DNA of 64,000 bases. Origin: Mesorhizobium loti. GTDB taxonomy: Bacteria; Pseudomonadota; Alphaproteobacteria; Rhizobiales; Rhizobiaceae. The notes under the pieces were generated by a model that was given only the letters and a program-made list of their open reading frames with translations, was not told where the DNA came from and did no database searches. This document shows, piece by piece, positions 44,572 through 55,270 of this stretch. Location of the stretch: positions 1,674,001 to 1,738,000 of the forward strand of contig NZ_CP033334.1 of assembly GCF_013170705.1 (NCBI RefSeq), in the 5' to 3' direction. The first letter of the stretch is position 1. Each line of letters begins with the position of its first letter. A program made the position numbers and the translations under genes.

Positions 44572-45489
44572 CTAGTCGGCAAGCGGATGATGATCGTTGA
44601 CCAGCCGCACCAGCCGCTCCTCCAGCACATGGGTGTAAATCTGTGTCGTCGATATGTCGGCATGACCGAGCAGCTGCTGCACCGCCCTGAGATCGGCGCC
44701 ATTCTGCAGGAGATGGCTGGCGAAAGCATGGCGCAGCACATGCGGCGATATCTTGCCCGAAGCGATGCCGGCCCGCGCCGCCAGTCCTTTGAGGTCGCGG
44801 GCAAAGACCTGGCGCGAGAGGTAGCCGCTGTCCGATGCGGCCGGAAACAGGAACGGACTGTCGGCGAAGGCCGGCACCCCGGCCCGGGCGGCCAGCCAGG
44901 TCCGCATCGCCGCGCGAGCCTTGGCCGACAGCGGCACCATGCGCTCCTTGTCGCCCTTGCCGCGCACGATGAAGAAACGGTCGTCGCGCTGCGCCACCGT
45001 CACGGGCAGGCCGACCAGCTCGGACACGCGCAGGCCCGTCGCGTAAAGCACTTCGACCAGCGCATGCAGGCGAAGCGCCGCCAGCCTGTCGCTATAGCCC
45101 AGCGCGGCATCGCCGGCTTCGGTCGCGGCGCGGTCGATCAGCCGGCCGGTCTCGGCCTCGCTCATCGTCTTGGGCAGCGGCCGACCCTTTTTCGGGCTGT
45201 CCAGCGTGCCGGTCGGGTCGTCGCCGCGCAGACCCTCGGCATAAAGGAATTTGAAGAACTGGCGGATCGCCGACAGTTTGCGCGCTTGCGAGGTCGGCGC
45301 GAAGCCGCGCGCGGCGATGTCGTCGAGATAGGCGCGGATATCGGCGACTGTCGCACCGGCAAGCCCGCCATCGATCTCGCCCGAAGCGTCTTCGAGGTCG
45401 CGCCGGTAGGAGGAAAGCGTGTTTTCGGCAGCGCCCCGCTCGGCGCTCATCATTTCCAGGAAGGCCTCGATGCGGGCGGCGCTGTTCAT
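44572..45489 (-). CDS. xerD: Site-specific tyrosine recombinase XerD
   Basis: This 305-residue recombinase resolves chromosome dimers at dif. The catalytic residues are visible: Arg in [10 protein letters not shown], Lys in GKGDKERM, HxxR in [14 protein letters not shown], His in [13 protein letters not shown] and the nucleophile Tyr in QIYTHV. The N-terminal core-binding domain is complete ([23 protein letters not shown]). It lies 22 bp after a small membrane-protein gene and is followed by accA. Its genomic place next to aroK is typical of Rhizobiales, so it is XerD rather than an integrase of a mobile element. Confidence 0.92.
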   Translation of the reverse strand: MNSAARIEAFLEMMSAERGAAENTLSSYRRDLEDASGEIDGGLAGATVADIRAYLDDIAARGFAPTSQARKLSAIRQFFKFLYAEGLRGDDPTGTLDSPKKGRPLPKTMSEAETGRLIDRAATEAGDAALGYSDRLAALRLHALVEVLYATGLRVSELVGLPVTVAQRDDRFFIVRGKGDKERMVPLSAKARAAMRTWLAARAGVPAFADSPFLFPAASDSGYLSRQVFARDLKGLAARAGIASGKISPHVLRHAFASHLLQNGADLRAVQQLLGHADISTTQIYTHVLEERLVRLVNDHHPLAD

Positions 45490-45511
45490 CCTAGGGATCA
45501 GTTTCTTCGGG

Positions 45512-45664
45512 TCAATTCTTCTTGGGATTCAGCTTGTCCGGGGGGATGCGCACGCTCATCTCCGCCTTTTTCGGCTCGACGAACATCACCAATGCGAACA
45601 TCGTACCATAGGCAATGCCGGCCAGAATCGCGAGGGTCACGACAAAGCGAAACAGTGTCGGCAT
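45512..45664 (-). CDS. Small single-helix membrane protein
   Basis: This 50-residue protein has one membrane helix ([23 protein letters not shown]), then [21 protein letters not shown] at the C-terminus. It lies immediately upstream of xerD on the same strand and is divergent from aroK, a frequent arrangement in this group. No function is known. Confidence 0.75.
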   Translation of the reverse strand: MPTLFRFVVTLAILAGIAYGTMFALVMFVEPKKAEMSVRIPPDKLNPKKN

Positions 45665-45875
45665 CAATTTTCGCTCGTCTTCTTGTTCTGCGTTTCCAAA
45701 CCCTGTGCCCTTATGGGACGCCAATCCGGCCAATTCAAGGAAGAAGCGGAGGCCTGTTAGCAACTTCTGATGCAGGCGCCCATCCGCCCATATCGGGCTC
45801 CGGGCACTCGGCACGCTTGACGCAAACCGGCTTTTCATGTCGATACGCCGGCAAAGAGGGCCCAAGAAACAGCCG

Positions 45876-46487
45876 ATGAACGCGCACCAGGCAAATCCTC
45901 CAGGCGAGACCCACGCCGCGCTGCTTGGCCGGCTGGGCGGCAGGTCCATTGTCTTTGTCGGCCTGATGGGCGCCGGCAAGACGGCGATCGGCCGCAAGGT
46001 GTCGACCATGCTTTCGCTGCCCTTCATCGATAGCGACCAGGAGATTGAAAGCGTTTCGCGCATGACGGTGCCGGAGCTGTTCGAGCGCTATGGCGAGACC
46101 GAGTTCCGGGCGTTGGAGCAGCGTGTCATCCTGCGCGTGCTGGAAAATGGCCCGCAGGTTCTATCGACCGGCGGTGGCGCCTTCATGAACGCGCAGACGC
46201 GCGAGGCCATCGCGGCCCATGGCGTGTCGGTGTGGCTGAAGGCCGAACTCGACCTTCTGATGGAACGGGTCTCCAAGAAGCAGAACCGGCCCCTGCTGAA
46301 GAGCGCCGATCCCCGCGCCGTGCTGGAGCGGCTGATGGGGGAGCGCTATCCGGTTTATGCGACCGCTGATGTCACCGTGCCGACCCGCGACGACCGCAAG
46401 GAGATCATCGCCGCCGAGGTGCTGGCCGCGCTGTGCCGGCATTTCGGCATCGAGGAAATCGCAGCGACGGGCGAGGTCGAATCGTGA
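45876..46487 (+). CDS. aroK: Shikimate kinase
   Basis: This protein of about 203 residues phosphorylates shikimate in aromatic amino-acid synthesis. It has Walker [12 protein letters not shown] and shikimate-binding blocks [17 protein letters not shown] and STGGGAFM. Starts at 45837 or 45876 (ATG AAC GCG) are possible; I chose the latter. The stop overlaps the aroB GTG by 4 bp, which couples translation of consecutive-pathway enzymes. Confidence 0.93.
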   Translation: MNAHQANPPGETHAALLGRLGGRSIVFVGLMGAGKTAIGRKVSTMLSLPFIDSDQEIESVSRMTVPELFERYGETEFRALEQRVILRVLENGPQVLSTGGGAFMNAQTREAIAAHGVSVWLKAELDLLMERVSKKQNRPLLKSADPRAVLERLMGERYPVYATADVTVPTRDDRKEIIAAEVLAALCRHFGIEEIAATGEVES

Positions 46488-47614
46488 GCGTGCCCGTCAC
46501 CGTCGAAGTCGGACTTGGCGACCGGGCCTACGACATATTGATCGGTTCCGGTCTTCTGTCGCGCGCCGGTGAGGAGATTTCTCGCCGGCTGCCGGGCACG
46601 CGCGCCGCAGTCGTCACCGACGAGAATGTCGCCGCCGCGCATCTCGATACGCTGAAGGCAGGGCTTGAGAAGGGCGGCATCCAGCCCACCGTCATCACAA
46701 TGCCACCCGGCGAGAAAACCAAGAGCTTCGCCCATCTCGAAGAGGTGGTCGATGGCGTTCTGGCAGCCAGGCTGGAGCGCGGCGACGTCGTCATCGCGCT
46801 TGGCGGCGGCGTGATCGGCGATCTCACCGGTTTTGCCGCCGGCATCGTGCGGCGCGGCATGAATTTCGTGCAGATCCCGACCTCGCTGCTGGCGCAGGTC
46901 GATTCCTCGGTCGGCGGCAAGACCGGCATCAACAGCCCGCGTGGCAAGAACCTTGTCGGCGTCTTCCTGCAGCCCAAGCTGGTGCTGGCCGACACTGAAG
47001 TGCTCGACACGCTGTCGATCCGCGAATTCCGCGCCGGCTATGCCGAACTCGCCAAATACGGGCTGATCGACCGGCCGGAATTTTTCGCCTGGCTGGAAGC
47101 GAACTGGAGACAAGTTTTCGCCGGCGGGCCGCAGAGGGCACAGGCGATTGCCGAGGCCTGCCGGGCCAAGGCCGATGTCGTCGCGCGCGACGAGTTCGAG
47201 ACCGGCGACCGCGCGCTGCTCAATCTCGGGCACACGTTCGGTCACGCGCTCGAAGCCGCCACGCAGTATGACGGAGCCCGCCTCGTCCATGGCGAAGGGG
47301 TCGCCATCGGCATGGCGCTGGCGCATCGGTTCTCCTCGCGGCTCAATCTGGCCAGTCCCGACGACGCGGCGCGCGTCGAGACGCATCTGCGCGCCGTCGG
47401 CCTGCCGTGGCGGATGTCCGATATTCCAGGTGACTTGCCCGATGCCGAGGCGCTGCTTTCCTTCATCGGCCAGGACAAGAAGGTATCGCGCGGTGCGCTG
47501 ACCTTCATCCTGACGCGCGGCGTCGGCCAGGCCTTTATCGCCAAGGACGTGCCCGCTTCGGAAGTGCTGTCCTTCCTGAGGGAAAACCATCCCACCAGCC
47601 GGAAAGCCGGCTGA
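46484..47614 (+). CDS. aroB: 3-dehydroquinate synthase
   Basis: This 376-residue NAD- and metal-dependent enzyme converts DAHP to 3-dehydroquinate. Visible features are [59 protein letters not shown] and the metal-binding [11 protein letters not shown]. The start is GTG at 46484, inside the aroK stop. The CorC-like gene begins 1 bp after its stop. Confidence 0.95.
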   Translation: MSVPVTVEVGLGDRAYDILIGSGLLSRAGEEISRRLPGTRAAVVTDENVAAAHLDTLKAGLEKGGIQPTVITMPPGEKTKSFAHLEEVVDGVLAARLERGDVVIALGGGVIGDLTGFAAGIVRRGMNFVQIPTSLLAQVDSSVGGKTGINSPRGKNLVGVFLQPKLVLADTEVLDTLSIREFRAGYAELAKYGLIDRPEFFAWLEANWRQVFAGGPQRAQAIAEACRAKADVVARDEFETGDRALLNLGHTFGHALEAATQYDGARLVHGEGVAIGMALAHRFSSRLNLASPDDAARVETHLRAVGLPWRMSDIPGDLPDAEALLSFIGQDKKVSRGALTFILTRGVGQAFIAKDVPASEVLSFLRENHPTSRKAG

Positions 47615-47615
47615 G

Positions 47616-48506
47616 ATGGACAACGAGACGGGCTGGATCGTCGTCGCCGTCCTTGCCATCATCGTCCTGCTGGTGGTTGCCGTGCGCACGCGTCTTCTCG
47701 CAATGTTCGGCTATGAGCTGTCGCGAATCGAGCCGCAGCGGTCGAGCCAGGACGAATTGCGTGGCGCGGTGGACGATTTCCGCCGCGACGGCCAGGTGGT
47801 GCGCGAGGACCGCGACCGCGTCGGCGGCCTGTTCGATCTCGAAGAGCTCGAAGTCTCCGATATCATGGTGCACCGCACCAACATGCGATCGGTGAATGCC
47901 GACAATGCGCCGGAAGCCGTGGTGCGCGAGATCCTGCAGAGCCCACACACGCGCATGCCGTTGTGGAAGGGCTCGCTCGACAATATCGTCGGCGTGCTGC
48001 ACGCCAAGGATCTGTTGCGCGCGCTGAACGAAGTCGGCAATGATTTTTCCAGGATCGACGTGATGAAGATCGCCTCGAAACCCTGGTTCGTGCCCGACAC
48101 CACGACGCTGCAGGAGCAGCTCAACGCCTTTCTGCGCCGCAAGGCGCATTTCGCCATCGTCGTCGACGAATATGGCGAGGTCGAGGGACTGGTGACCCTG
48201 GAGGACATCATCGAGGAGATCGTTGGCGAAATCGCCGACGAGCACGATGTCGACATACAGGGCGTCAAGCAGGAGGCGGACGGCTCCGTTGTCGTCGACG
48301 GCACGGTGCCGATCCGCGACCTGAACCGGGCGCTCGACTGGAACCTGCCAGACGAGGAGGCGACCACCATCGCCGGCCTCGTCATCCATGAGACACAGTC
48401 GATACCAGAGGAGAAGCAGGCCTTCACCTTTCACGGCAAGCGCTTCATCGTCATGAAGCGCGACAAGAACCGGATCGCCAGGATCAGGATCAGGCCGGTC
48501 GCATAG
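47616..48506 (+). CDS. CorC/HlyC-family protein lacking the DUF21 membrane domain
   Basis: This 296-residue protein has two CBS domains (IMVHRTNMRSVNADNAPE ... DLLRALNEV; FVPDTTTLQEQLNAFLRRKAHFAIVVDEYGEVEGLVTLEDIIEEIVGEI) and the C-terminal transporter-associated domain (DGTVPIRDLNRALDWNLPDEEATTIAGLV). The normal family member is about 430 residues with a DUF21 region of four helices. Here one short helix (TGWIVVAVLAIIVLLVVAV) leads straight to RTRLLAMFGYELSR, as though about 130 residues were lost in frame. It may therefore not transport ions by itself. Confidence 0.85.
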   Translation: MDNETGWIVVAVLAIIVLLVVAVRTRLLAMFGYELSRIEPQRSSQDELRGAVDDFRRDGQVVREDRDRVGGLFDLEELEVSDIMVHRTNMRSVNADNAPEAVVREILQSPHTRMPLWKGSLDNIVGVLHAKDLLRALNEVGNDFSRIDVMKIASKPWFVPDTTTLQEQLNAFLRRKAHFAIVVDEYGEVEGLVTLEDIIEEIVGEIADEHDVDIQGVKQEADGSVVVDGTVPIRDLNRALDWNLPDEEATTIAGLVIHETQSIPEEKQAFTFHGKRFIVMKRDKNRIARIRIRPVA

Positions 48507-48588
48507 CACCGCGGCAGGCCACGTTACCGATCCTTCATTGGAACTTCGCGTCGTCCCGGTGCATTTTGCGCCGGGCGGTCAGGAGAAG

Positions 48589-49392
48589 ATGATGATCGAT
48601 CGGCGAACCCTGTTTTTGGCCTCGATGGCGGCTTTTCTGCCGGCCACGGCATTCGCGCGCCAATCCTCGCTCTCTCCCAAAACCTTCGATTACGGGCCGG
48701 CCAAGCTCGACATCTACGCGCCCGACGGCGCGAACGGACTGCCAGTCGTCTTTTTCGTCCACGGCGGCGCCTGGGAATTCGGCAAACGCAGCCAGGTGGG
48801 CGCCAAGCCGGCATTCCTGCTCGCCAACGGTTTCTGCTTCGTTTCGATCGACTACCGCATGCTGCCCGAGGCCGATGTCGCCACCCAGGCCGCCGATGTG
48901 GAAAAGGCCTATGCCTATGTCAGGGCCAACATCGCCGGGCATGGCGGCGATCCCAAGCGCATTGTCGGCATGGGCCATTCGGCGGGTTGCCATCTGATTG
49001 CCTTGACCGGCATGCGCGGCGGGCTGCCCGGCGTCGCCGGCCTGCTCCTTGACGACACCAGGGCCTATGACCTGGCGGCGCTCGAGAAAAATGGCGGCAT
49101 GGTGCGGGCCTATGCGCGGGTCTTTTCCGATCGCTCGCAATGGGCGGCACTCTCGCCGGCCAGCTATGTCGACGGCCGCAAGCATCCGCCGACCTTCATC
49201 GCCTATTCGCGCGCCGAGGGCCGTGGCGAGGAGTCCAAGGCCTTTGCCGAGCGCCTGCGCGCCACGGGTACCGAGGTGACGCTGTTCGACGGCAGTGCCT
49301 ATACGCATATGTCGATCAACCGCGATTTCGGCGAGGATGGTGACGCGCTGACCGCCGCCGCCCTGGCATTCCTGAAATCCGCGGCCGGCTGA
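48589..49392 (+). CDS. Secreted alpha/beta-hydrolase (carboxylesterase-like)
   Basis: This 267-residue protein has an N-terminal signal with a twin-arginine-like DRRTLFLAS stretch and cleavage near ATAFA. The oxyanion motif is FFVHGGAWEFG, the nucleophile elbow GMGHSAGCH, and a distal His in YTHMSIN. It is of the Est/BD-FAE or thermostable esterase type; the natural ester is not known. AGGAGA precedes the ATG. It stands 82 bp after the CorC-like gene. Confidence 0.85.
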   Translation: MMIDRRTLFLASMAAFLPATAFARQSSLSPKTFDYGPAKLDIYAPDGANGLPVVFFVHGGAWEFGKRSQVGAKPAFLLANGFCFVSIDYRMLPEADVATQAADVEKAYAYVRANIAGHGGDPKRIVGMGHSAGCHLIALTGMRGGLPGVAGLLLDDTRAYDLAALEKNGGMVRAYARVFSDRSQWAALSPASYVDGRKHPPTFIAYSRAEGRGEESKAFAERLRATGTEVTLFDGSAYTHMSINRDFGEDGDALTAAALAFLKSAAG

Positions 49393-49563
49393 TCGCCGGC
49401 GACTTCCGCTCGTCCACTCCGGCAACTGGATCATGCCAAAAGCGGCGGCGGGATATTGCCGCGCGGACATCCACGGGTGCAATTGCTCCATCTGTTTGAC
49501 GCAATCCGCAGCGCTACGCGCCTTTCCCGGGATTGCTCCTGACCGCGAATGGGAGAAAATTGC

Positions 49564-51114
49564 ATGAATGGTGCCGATGTGCTGTGCGACGTGCTGCTGG
49601 CCAATGATGTGACGGTCTGCTTCGCCAATCCGGGCACCTCCGAGATGCATTTCGTTGCCGCGCTCGACCGCAAGCCGCAGATGCGTTGCGTGCTTGGCCT
49701 GTTCGAGGGCGTCGTGACGGGGGCGGCCGACGGCTATGCGCGCATGACCGACCGTCCGGCCGCGACTCTGCTGCATACTGGTCCGGGCCTGGCCAATGGG
49801 CTGGCCAACATGCACAATGCGCGCCGTGCCAGGACGCCAATGATTAACATCGTCGGCGACCATGCTTCCTACCACCTGCCCCTCGACGCGCCGCTCACCA
49901 GTGACATTGAAGGCCTTGCGGCGCCGATGTCCAACTGGGTGCGCCGGATCGAAGGACCAGCGGATGTCCAGCCGGCCACGGAAGCCGCCTTCCGCGCCTC
50001 GCTGACGCCGCCAGGGGTCACCACGCTGATCCTGCCGGCTGATGCTGCCTGGGGCGACGCCAACCCTGCCTCGCCGGGCAAGGTCGTGCTTTCTCCGCCG
50101 GCGGTCGACATGGATGCCGTGCGCGAGGCTGCCGCCGCGATCCGTGCCGCGCCGGGGCGGGTCGGCATGATCGTCCGCGGGCGTGCGGCGCGGGCCGATG
50201 CGCTCGAGATCGCCGGCCAGATCTCGACAGCCTGCGATGTCCGCCTGTTCAGTGAGGTGCTGATCGCGCGCATGCAGCGCGGTCGAGGGCGCGTGGCACC
50301 GACCCGCATTCCCTATCCGATCGATGCGGCGACGACGTTGCTGATGGATATCGATGTCCTGGTGCTGGTCGGCGGCAGCGAGCCGGTCGCCTTCTTCGCC
50401 TATCCGGGAAAACCGGGGCGGCTAGTTCGCGACGACTGCCAGGTGCTGACACTGGCCGCCCATGGCGATGATCTGCAGGCGGCGCTCGGAGCGCTTCGTG
50501 ATGAACTCAGTGTCAAGCCGTCGCAGCAGACGGTGTTCGCGACCGCCTTTCCCGACGAGGCAGCGCCGCGCGGCCAACTCACGGAAGACGCCATCGCGCT
50601 GTCGGTAGCGCGCAAGCTTCCGGCCAATGCGATCGTCTGCGACGAGGCGGTCACTTCGGCCAGGCGTTTCTTCGCGCTATCGGCCTTTGCCGCGCCGCAC
50701 GACTACATGATGGGCACCGGCGGATCGATCGGCGGCGGCATTCCGATGGCGACCGGAGCGGCCATCGCCTGTCCCGACCGCAAGGTGATCAACCTGGAGG
50801 CCGATGGCAGCGGCATGTACACGGTGCAGGGGCTGTGGACGCAGGCGCGGGAAAATCTCGACGTGGTGACGATCGTCTTTTCCAACCGCACCTACGCGAT
50901 CCTGCATGGCGAGATGAAGAATGTCGGCGTCAACGCGATCGGCGAGAACGCCAGGCGCATGCTCGACCTCGACCATCCCGCGCTGGACTGGGTGTCGCTA
51001 GCCAAGGGCATGGGGGTGGAGGCGGCGCGCGCCGACACATGCGAGCGGTTCGACGCGCTTCTGGACAGTGCCCTGTCGCGGCGCGGCCCGTTCCTGATCG
51101 AAGCCGTGATCTGA
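49564..51114 (+). CDS. TPP-dependent acetolactate synthase-like enzyme
   Basis: This 516-residue protein belongs to the TPP/POX-like family (acetolactate synthase large subunit or benzoylformate decarboxylase-like). It has the catalytic Glu in CVLGLFEGVVTGAADGYARM, PGLANGLANMHNARRA, and the TPP site NLEADGSGMYTVQGLWTQARENLDVVTIVFSNRTYAIL. It lacks a small subunit neighbour, so it is probably not the biosynthetic IlvB. The convergent neighbour is bolA. The substrate is a 2-oxo acid not identified here. Confidence 0.85.
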   Translation: MNGADVLCDVLLANDVTVCFANPGTSEMHFVAALDRKPQMRCVLGLFEGVVTGAADGYARMTDRPAATLLHTGPGLANGLANMHNARRARTPMINIVGDHASYHLPLDAPLTSDIEGLAAPMSNWVRRIEGPADVQPATEAAFRASLTPPGVTTLILPADAAWGDANPASPGKVVLSPPAVDMDAVREAAAAIRAAPGRVGMIVRGRAARADALEIAGQISTACDVRLFSEVLIARMQRGRGRVAPTRIPYPIDAATTLLMDIDVLVLVGGSEPVAFFAYPGKPGRLVRDDCQVLTLAAHGDDLQAALGALRDELSVKPSQQTVFATAFPDEAAPRGQLTEDAIALSVARKLPANAIVCDEAVTSARRFFALSAFAAPHDYMMGTGGSIGGGIPMATGAAIACPDRKVINLEADGSGMYTVQGLWTQARENLDVVTIVFSNRTYAILHGEMKNVGVNAIGENARRMLDLDHPALDWVSLAKGMGVEAARADTCERFDALLDSALSRRGPFLIEAVI

Positions 51115-51144
51115 TTGTCCAACCGATGGGCGGGCGGGTCCGAC

Positions 51145-51447
51145 CTACCAGCGCGTCTTCTCACCGGGCGCCGCCGGTTCGATCGCCAGCGCGTGCACGC
51201 CGGCCTTCAGTTCATCGGCCAGCAGTTCGTTGACGGCGCGGTGGCGGTCGATGCGGCTCATGCCGGTAAAGGCGGTTGAGACGACGCGGACGCGAAAATG
51301 CGTCTCGCCGGTGCCGTCATAGGTGCCATGATGGTCGGAGCCGTGGTGGTGGTGGCCGGCGTGGAGATGACTTTCGTTGATGATGACCAGCCGGTCCGGC
51401 GAAAATGCCTTGTTGAGCTTGTCTTCCATGGTTGCCTGTATGGACAT
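51145..51447 (-). CDS. bolA: BolA-family protein
   Basis: This 100-residue protein carries the BolA pattern LNKAFSPDRLVIINESHLHAGH and FRVRVVSTAFTGMSRIDRHRAVNELLADEL, with the class conserved His. BolA partners with monothiol glutaredoxins in iron-sulfur/iron sensing. It lies convergent to the TPP-enzyme gene and divergent from the J-domain gene. Confidence 0.9.
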   Translation of the reverse strand: MSIQATMEDKLNKAFSPDRLVIINESHLHAGHHHHGSDHHGTYDGTGETHFRVRVVSTAFTGMSRIDRHRAVNELLADELKAGVHALAIEPAAPGEKTRW

Positions 51448-51605
51448 TGCCGTCTCCCTTCACCACATATGGCTGGCGTACCAGCCCTGGGGCCGCTGTT
51501 TCGCAACTAAATCCGCCATTCGCCTGCATTAAGCCGCGATTCAGCGGTTAGGGCGATGATCGCGAAAATGTCAATTCTTGTTTCGCATCTGCGAACGCCC
51601 CATAA

Positions 51606-52250
51606 ATGGGTGAGATGAAGCCGTATCCCAAATATTTCGAGAAGATTCGCGTCCGCCCCGACAAGGACGCGGAGCTGAAGTCGCACTCGCCGATCTGCCA
51701 GTGGGACGGCTGCAAGGAGCCGGGCACCCATCGCGCGCCGGTCGGACGCATGAAGGAGGGCGAGTATTTCCGCTTCTGCTTCGACCATGTGCGCGAGTAC
51801 AACAAGGGCTTCAACTATTTCTCCGGCGTGCCGGATACCGAGGTGGCGCGCTTCCAGAAGGAAGCGATGACCGGCCACCGGCCGACCTGGAAGATGGGCG
51901 TCAACGGCGCCTCGACGCGTACCTCTCCCGGGATGGCGTCGCCCGATATGGCGCAGATGCGCTCCGGCCGCGCCGGCTACTACAACCGCATGCGCGACCC
52001 GTTCGACCTGTTCAAGGGACCGAAGGATCCGCGCGAGGCGCGCGAGCGCAAGGCCAAGCCGCTTGAGGCCAAGGCGCTGGAAACGCTTGGCCTTGATACA
52101 AAGGCGACTGGCAAGGATATCAAGGCGCGCTATAAGGAACTGGTGAAGCGTCACCATCCGGATGCGAATGGTGGCGACAGAGGTTCGGAAGACCGGTTCC
52201 GCGATGTGCTGCAAGCCTATCGCGTGCTCAAACAGGCGGGCCTGTGCTGA
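51606..52250 (+). CDS. J-domain protein (DnaJ-like)
   Basis: This 214-residue protein ends with a J domain (ALETLGLDTKATGKDIKARYKELVKRHHPDANGGDRGSEDRF), including the HPD motif that stimulates DnaK. The first 130 residues contain a zinc-site-like SPICQWDGCKEPGTHRAPVG and a long aromatic stretch. Starts at 51606 or 51615 (MKPYPKYF) are both possible; the latter fits relatives. It commonly precedes cobS in Rhizobiales. Confidence 0.85.
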   Translation: MGEMKPYPKYFEKIRVRPDKDAELKSHSPICQWDGCKEPGTHRAPVGRMKEGEYFRFCFDHVREYNKGFNYFSGVPDTEVARFQKEAMTGHRPTWKMGVNGASTRTSPGMASPDMAQMRSGRAGYYNRMRDPFDLFKGPKDPREARERKAKPLEAKALETLGLDTKATGKDIKARYKELVKRHHPDANGGDRGSEDRFRDVLQAYRVLKQAGLC

Positions 52251-52271
52251 GCGACCCTATGGTTTGTGTCG

Positions 52272-52298
52272 TTTTCCAACTTTCATAAGGTTGGAAAA
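52272..52298. other. Perfect hairpin between the J-domain gene and cobS
   Basis: TTTTCCAAC (52272-52280) and GTTGGAAAA (52290-52298) pair perfectly over 9 bp with a 9-base loop. There is no T-run after it. It may be a weak terminator or a control element in the cobS leader. Confidence 0.5.
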
Positions 52299-52373
52299 GG
52301 CTTTAAGACCGCCCCCGAACAAAATCGATTGCCGGCGAAACGGGACGTTTCGCCCGTGGAGACGTTGAGAGAT

Positions 52374-53360
52374 ATGAACAAGGTCGATCGCGACATCGCC
52401 AACCTGCCCGACACGACGGTGTCGGTTAAGGAGAAATTCGGCTTCGACTCCAAGATGGTGGTGCCGGCCTATTCGGTGACATCAGAACATGTGCCTGACG
52501 TCGATCCCGACTATCTGTTCGACAAGGCAACGACGCTGGCGATCCTCGCCGGCTTTGCCTACAACCGCCGCGTCATGGTGTCGGGCTATCACGGCACCGG
52601 CAAGTCGACCCATATCGAACAGGTCGCGGCCCGCCTCAACTGGCCCTGCGTGCGCGTCAACCTCGACAGCCATGTCAGCCGTATCGATCTCGTCGGCAAG
52701 GACGCGATCGTCGTCAAGGACGGGCTGCAGGTCACCGAATTCCGCGACGGCATCCTGCCCTGGGCCTACCAGCACAATGTCGCGCTCTGCTTCGACGAAT
52801 ATGACGCCGGCCGCCCGGATGTGATGTTCGTCATCCAGCGCGTGCTGGAATCCTCGGGCCGGCTGACGCTGCTCGACCAGAGCCGGGTCATCCGCCCGCA
52901 TCCGGCGTTCCGCCTGTTCTCGACCGCCAACACGGTCGGCCTCGGCGACACCACCGGCCTCTATCACGGCACGCAGCAGATCAACCAGGCGCAGATGGAC
53001 CGCTGGTCGATCGTCACCACGCTGAACTACCTGCCGCACGACAATGAAGTGAACATCGTGCTGGCAAAGGCCAAGCACTATCGCGACGGCAAGGGCAAGG
53101 ACATCGTCAACAAGATGGTGCGCGTCGCCGACATGACGCGCTCGGCCTTCATCAATGGCGATCTGTCGACCGTGATGAGCCCGCGTACGGTCATCACCTG
53201 GGCCGAGAACGCCGAGATCTTCGGCAATATAGGCATGGCGTTCCGGCTGACCTTCCTCAACAAGTGCGACGAGCTCGAGCGCTCGGTGGTGGCTGAGTTC
53301 TATCAGCGCGCCTTCGGCGAGGATCTGCCCGAGAGTGCCGCCAACGTGGTGCTGGGCTAA
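52374..53360 (+). CDS. cobS: Cobaltochelatase subunit CobS
   Basis: This 328-residue AAA+ ATPase subunit inserts cobalt into hydrogenobyrinic acid diamide together with CobT and CobN in aerobic B12 synthesis. Walker A is [11 protein letters not shown] and Walker [14 protein letters not shown]. An upstream in-frame start exists at 52266, but [26 protein letters not shown] is the conserved start. cobT follows after 11 bp. cobN is not in the window. Confidence 0.94.
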   Translation: MNKVDRDIANLPDTTVSVKEKFGFDSKMVVPAYSVTSEHVPDVDPDYLFDKATTLAILAGFAYNRRVMVSGYHGTGKSTHIEQVAARLNWPCVRVNLDSHVSRIDLVGKDAIVVKDGLQVTEFRDGILPWAYQHNVALCFDEYDAGRPDVMFVIQRVLESSGRLTLLDQSRVIRPHPAFRLFSTANTVGLGDTTGLYHGTQQINQAQMDRWSIVTTLNYLPHDNEVNIVLAKAKHYRDGKGKDIVNKMVRVADMTRSAFINGDLSTVMSPRTVITWAENAEIFGNIGMAFRLTFLNKCDELERSVVAEFYQRAFGEDLPESAANVVLG

Positions 53361-53371
53361 GCAGAGCCTCG

Positions 53372-55270
53372 ATGGCGGGTCCGGGCGACAACACGCGCAA
53401 CAAGTCCAAGACGGGGTCTGAAGCCGACAGCTTCAAGCGCGCCGTCACCGTCTGCATGCGCGCCATTGCCGGCGACAAGGACATGGAAGTCGGCTTCGCT
53501 AAGGATCGGCCGGCGCTTGCCGGCAGCCGCGCGCGTTTGCCGGAACTGCCCAAAAAGGCCTCGAAGACCGATATCGCGATCACCCGCGGGCTCGGCGATT
53601 CCATGGCGCTGAAGCGCGCCTGCCACGATGCGCGCATCCACACCAAGCTGGCGCCGGAAGGCAAGGCGGCGCGCGCCATCTATGACGCGGTCGAGCAGGC
53701 CCGCGTCGAGGCGATCGGCAGCCGCGCCATGCAGGGCGTCGCCGACAATATCGGCTCGATGCTGGAGGATAAATACGCCAAGGCCAACCTCGTCGACGTC
53801 AAGGACAAGGCCGATGCGCCGATCGAGGAAGCGCTGGCGCTGATGGTGCGCGAGAAGCTGACCGGCCGGCCGGTCCCGAAGAGCGGCGAGCGGCTGGTCG
53901 AACTCTGGCGGCCCTGGGTCGAGGAGAAGGCCAAGGCCGACCTCGACGGGCTGTCGGCCAAGCTCGACGACCAGCAGGCCTTCGCCCGCGTCGTGCGCGA
54001 AATGCTCGCCTCCATGGAAATGGCCGAGGAACTCGGCGACGACCAGGAGACGGAAGACTCCGAGGACAATGACGACAACCAGCCGCAAGGCGAGGAGCAG
54101 AGCGAGGAGGGCGGCGAAGAGGATTCCGGCTCCGAGCAGTCGCAGTCCGAGGATGCCGAGGCTTCGGCCGATGACGAGCAGTCGTCGGAAACCGAAGCCT
54201 CCGACGCCACCGCCGACGATTTGTCCGACGATGACGATGCCGATGCGGAGACGCCCGGCGAGGCGCGCCGCAACGACAATCCCTTCACCAATCTGCCGAA
54301 GGAAATCGACTACAAGGTCTACACCACCGCTTTCGACGAGACGGTCGGCGCCGAGGAGCTTTGCGAAGAGGAAGAGCTCGACCGGCTGCGCGCCTTTCTC
54401 GACAAGCAGCTGGCCAATCTGTCGGGCGTCGTCGGGCGGTTGGCCAACCGTCTGCAGCGCCGGCTGATGGCGCAGCAGAACCGCTCCTGGGATTTCGACC
54501 TGGAAGAGGGTTACCTCGACCCGGCGCGGCTGGTGCGCGTCGTCATCGACCCGATGCAGCCGCTGTCCTTCAAGCAGGAACGCGACACCAAATTCCGCGA
54601 CACGGTGGTGACGCTGGTGCTCGACAATTCGGGCTCGATGCGCGGCCGGCCGATCACGGTTGCCGCCACCTGCGCCGACATATTGGCGCGCACGCTGGAA
54701 CGCTGCGGTGTCTCGGTCGAGATCCTCGGCTTCACCACCCGGGCGTGGAAGGGTGGGCAGGCGCGCGAGAAATGGCTGAAGGACGGCAAGCCGCCGAACC
54801 CCGGCCGCCTAAACGATCTGCGCCACATCATCTACAAATCCGCCGACCATCCGTGGCGGCGGGCACGGCGTAATCTCGGCCTGATGATGCGCGAAGGCCT
54901 GCTCAAGGAAAACATCGACGGCGAGGCGCTGCTGTGGGCGCACAACCGGCTGATCGCCCGGCCCGAACAGCGCAAGATCCTGATGATGATCTCGGACGGC
55001 GCGCCGGTCGACGATTCGACCCTGTCGGTCAATCCGGGCAATTACCTCGAGCGGCATCTGCGCGCCGTCATCGAACTGATCGAGACGCGCTCGCCGGTGG
55101 AATTGCTTGCCATCGGCATCGGCCATGACGTCACGCGCTATTACCGCCGCGCCGTCACCATCGTCGATGCGGAGGAACTGGCCGGCGCCATGACCGAGCA
55201 GCTGGCCTCGCTGTTTGCCGAAGAAAGCGTACGCGACACGCGGCGCGGCGGCATGCGGCGCGCCGGATGA
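53372..55270 (+). CDS. cobT: Cobaltochelatase subunit CobT
   Basis: This 632-residue protein has an acidic region (about residues 220-310, many Glu/Asp/Ser) and a C-terminal von Willebrand factor A domain with MIDAS motif [13 protein letters not shown]. It works with CobS as the ATPase unit of cobalt insertion. The stop overlaps the next gene start by 4 bp. Confidence 0.94.
   Translation: MAGPGDNTRNKSKTGSEADSFKRAVTVCMRAIAGDKDMEVGFAKDRPALAGSRARLPELPKKASKTDIAITRGLGDSMALKRACHDARIHTKLAPEGKAARAIYDAVEQARVEAIGSRAMQGVADNIGSMLEDKYAKANLVDVKDKADAPIEEALALMVREKLTGRPVPKSGERLVELWRPWVEEKAKADLDGLSAKLDDQQAFARVVREMLASMEMAEELGDDQETEDSEDNDDNQPQGEEQSEEGGEEDSGSEQSQSEDAEASADDEQSSETEASDATADDLSDDDDADAETPGEARRNDNPFTNLPKEIDYKVYTTAFDETVGAEELCEEEELDRLRAFLDKQLANLSGVVGRLANRLQRRLMAQQNRSWDFDLEEGYLDPARLVRVVIDPMQPLSFKQERDTKFRDTVVTLVLDNSGSMRGRPITVAATCADILARTLERCGVSVEILGFTTRAWKGGQAREKWLKDGKPPNPGRLNDLRHIIYKSADHPWRRARRNLGLMMREGLLKENIDGEALLWAHNRLIARPEQRKILMMISDGAPVDDSTLSVNPGNYLERHLRAVIELIETRSPVELLAIGIGHDVTRYYRRAVTIVDAEELAGAMTEQLASLFAEESVRDTRRGGMRRAG

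Noticed and set aside
44572..45489. Tyrosine recombinase as phage integrase
   Set aside because: Its place between accA and aroK and its size fit housekeeping XerD.
48535..49875. Minus-strand frame opposite the hydrolase and TPP-enzyme genes
   Set aside because: It overlaps two well-supported genes and has no recognisable domain.
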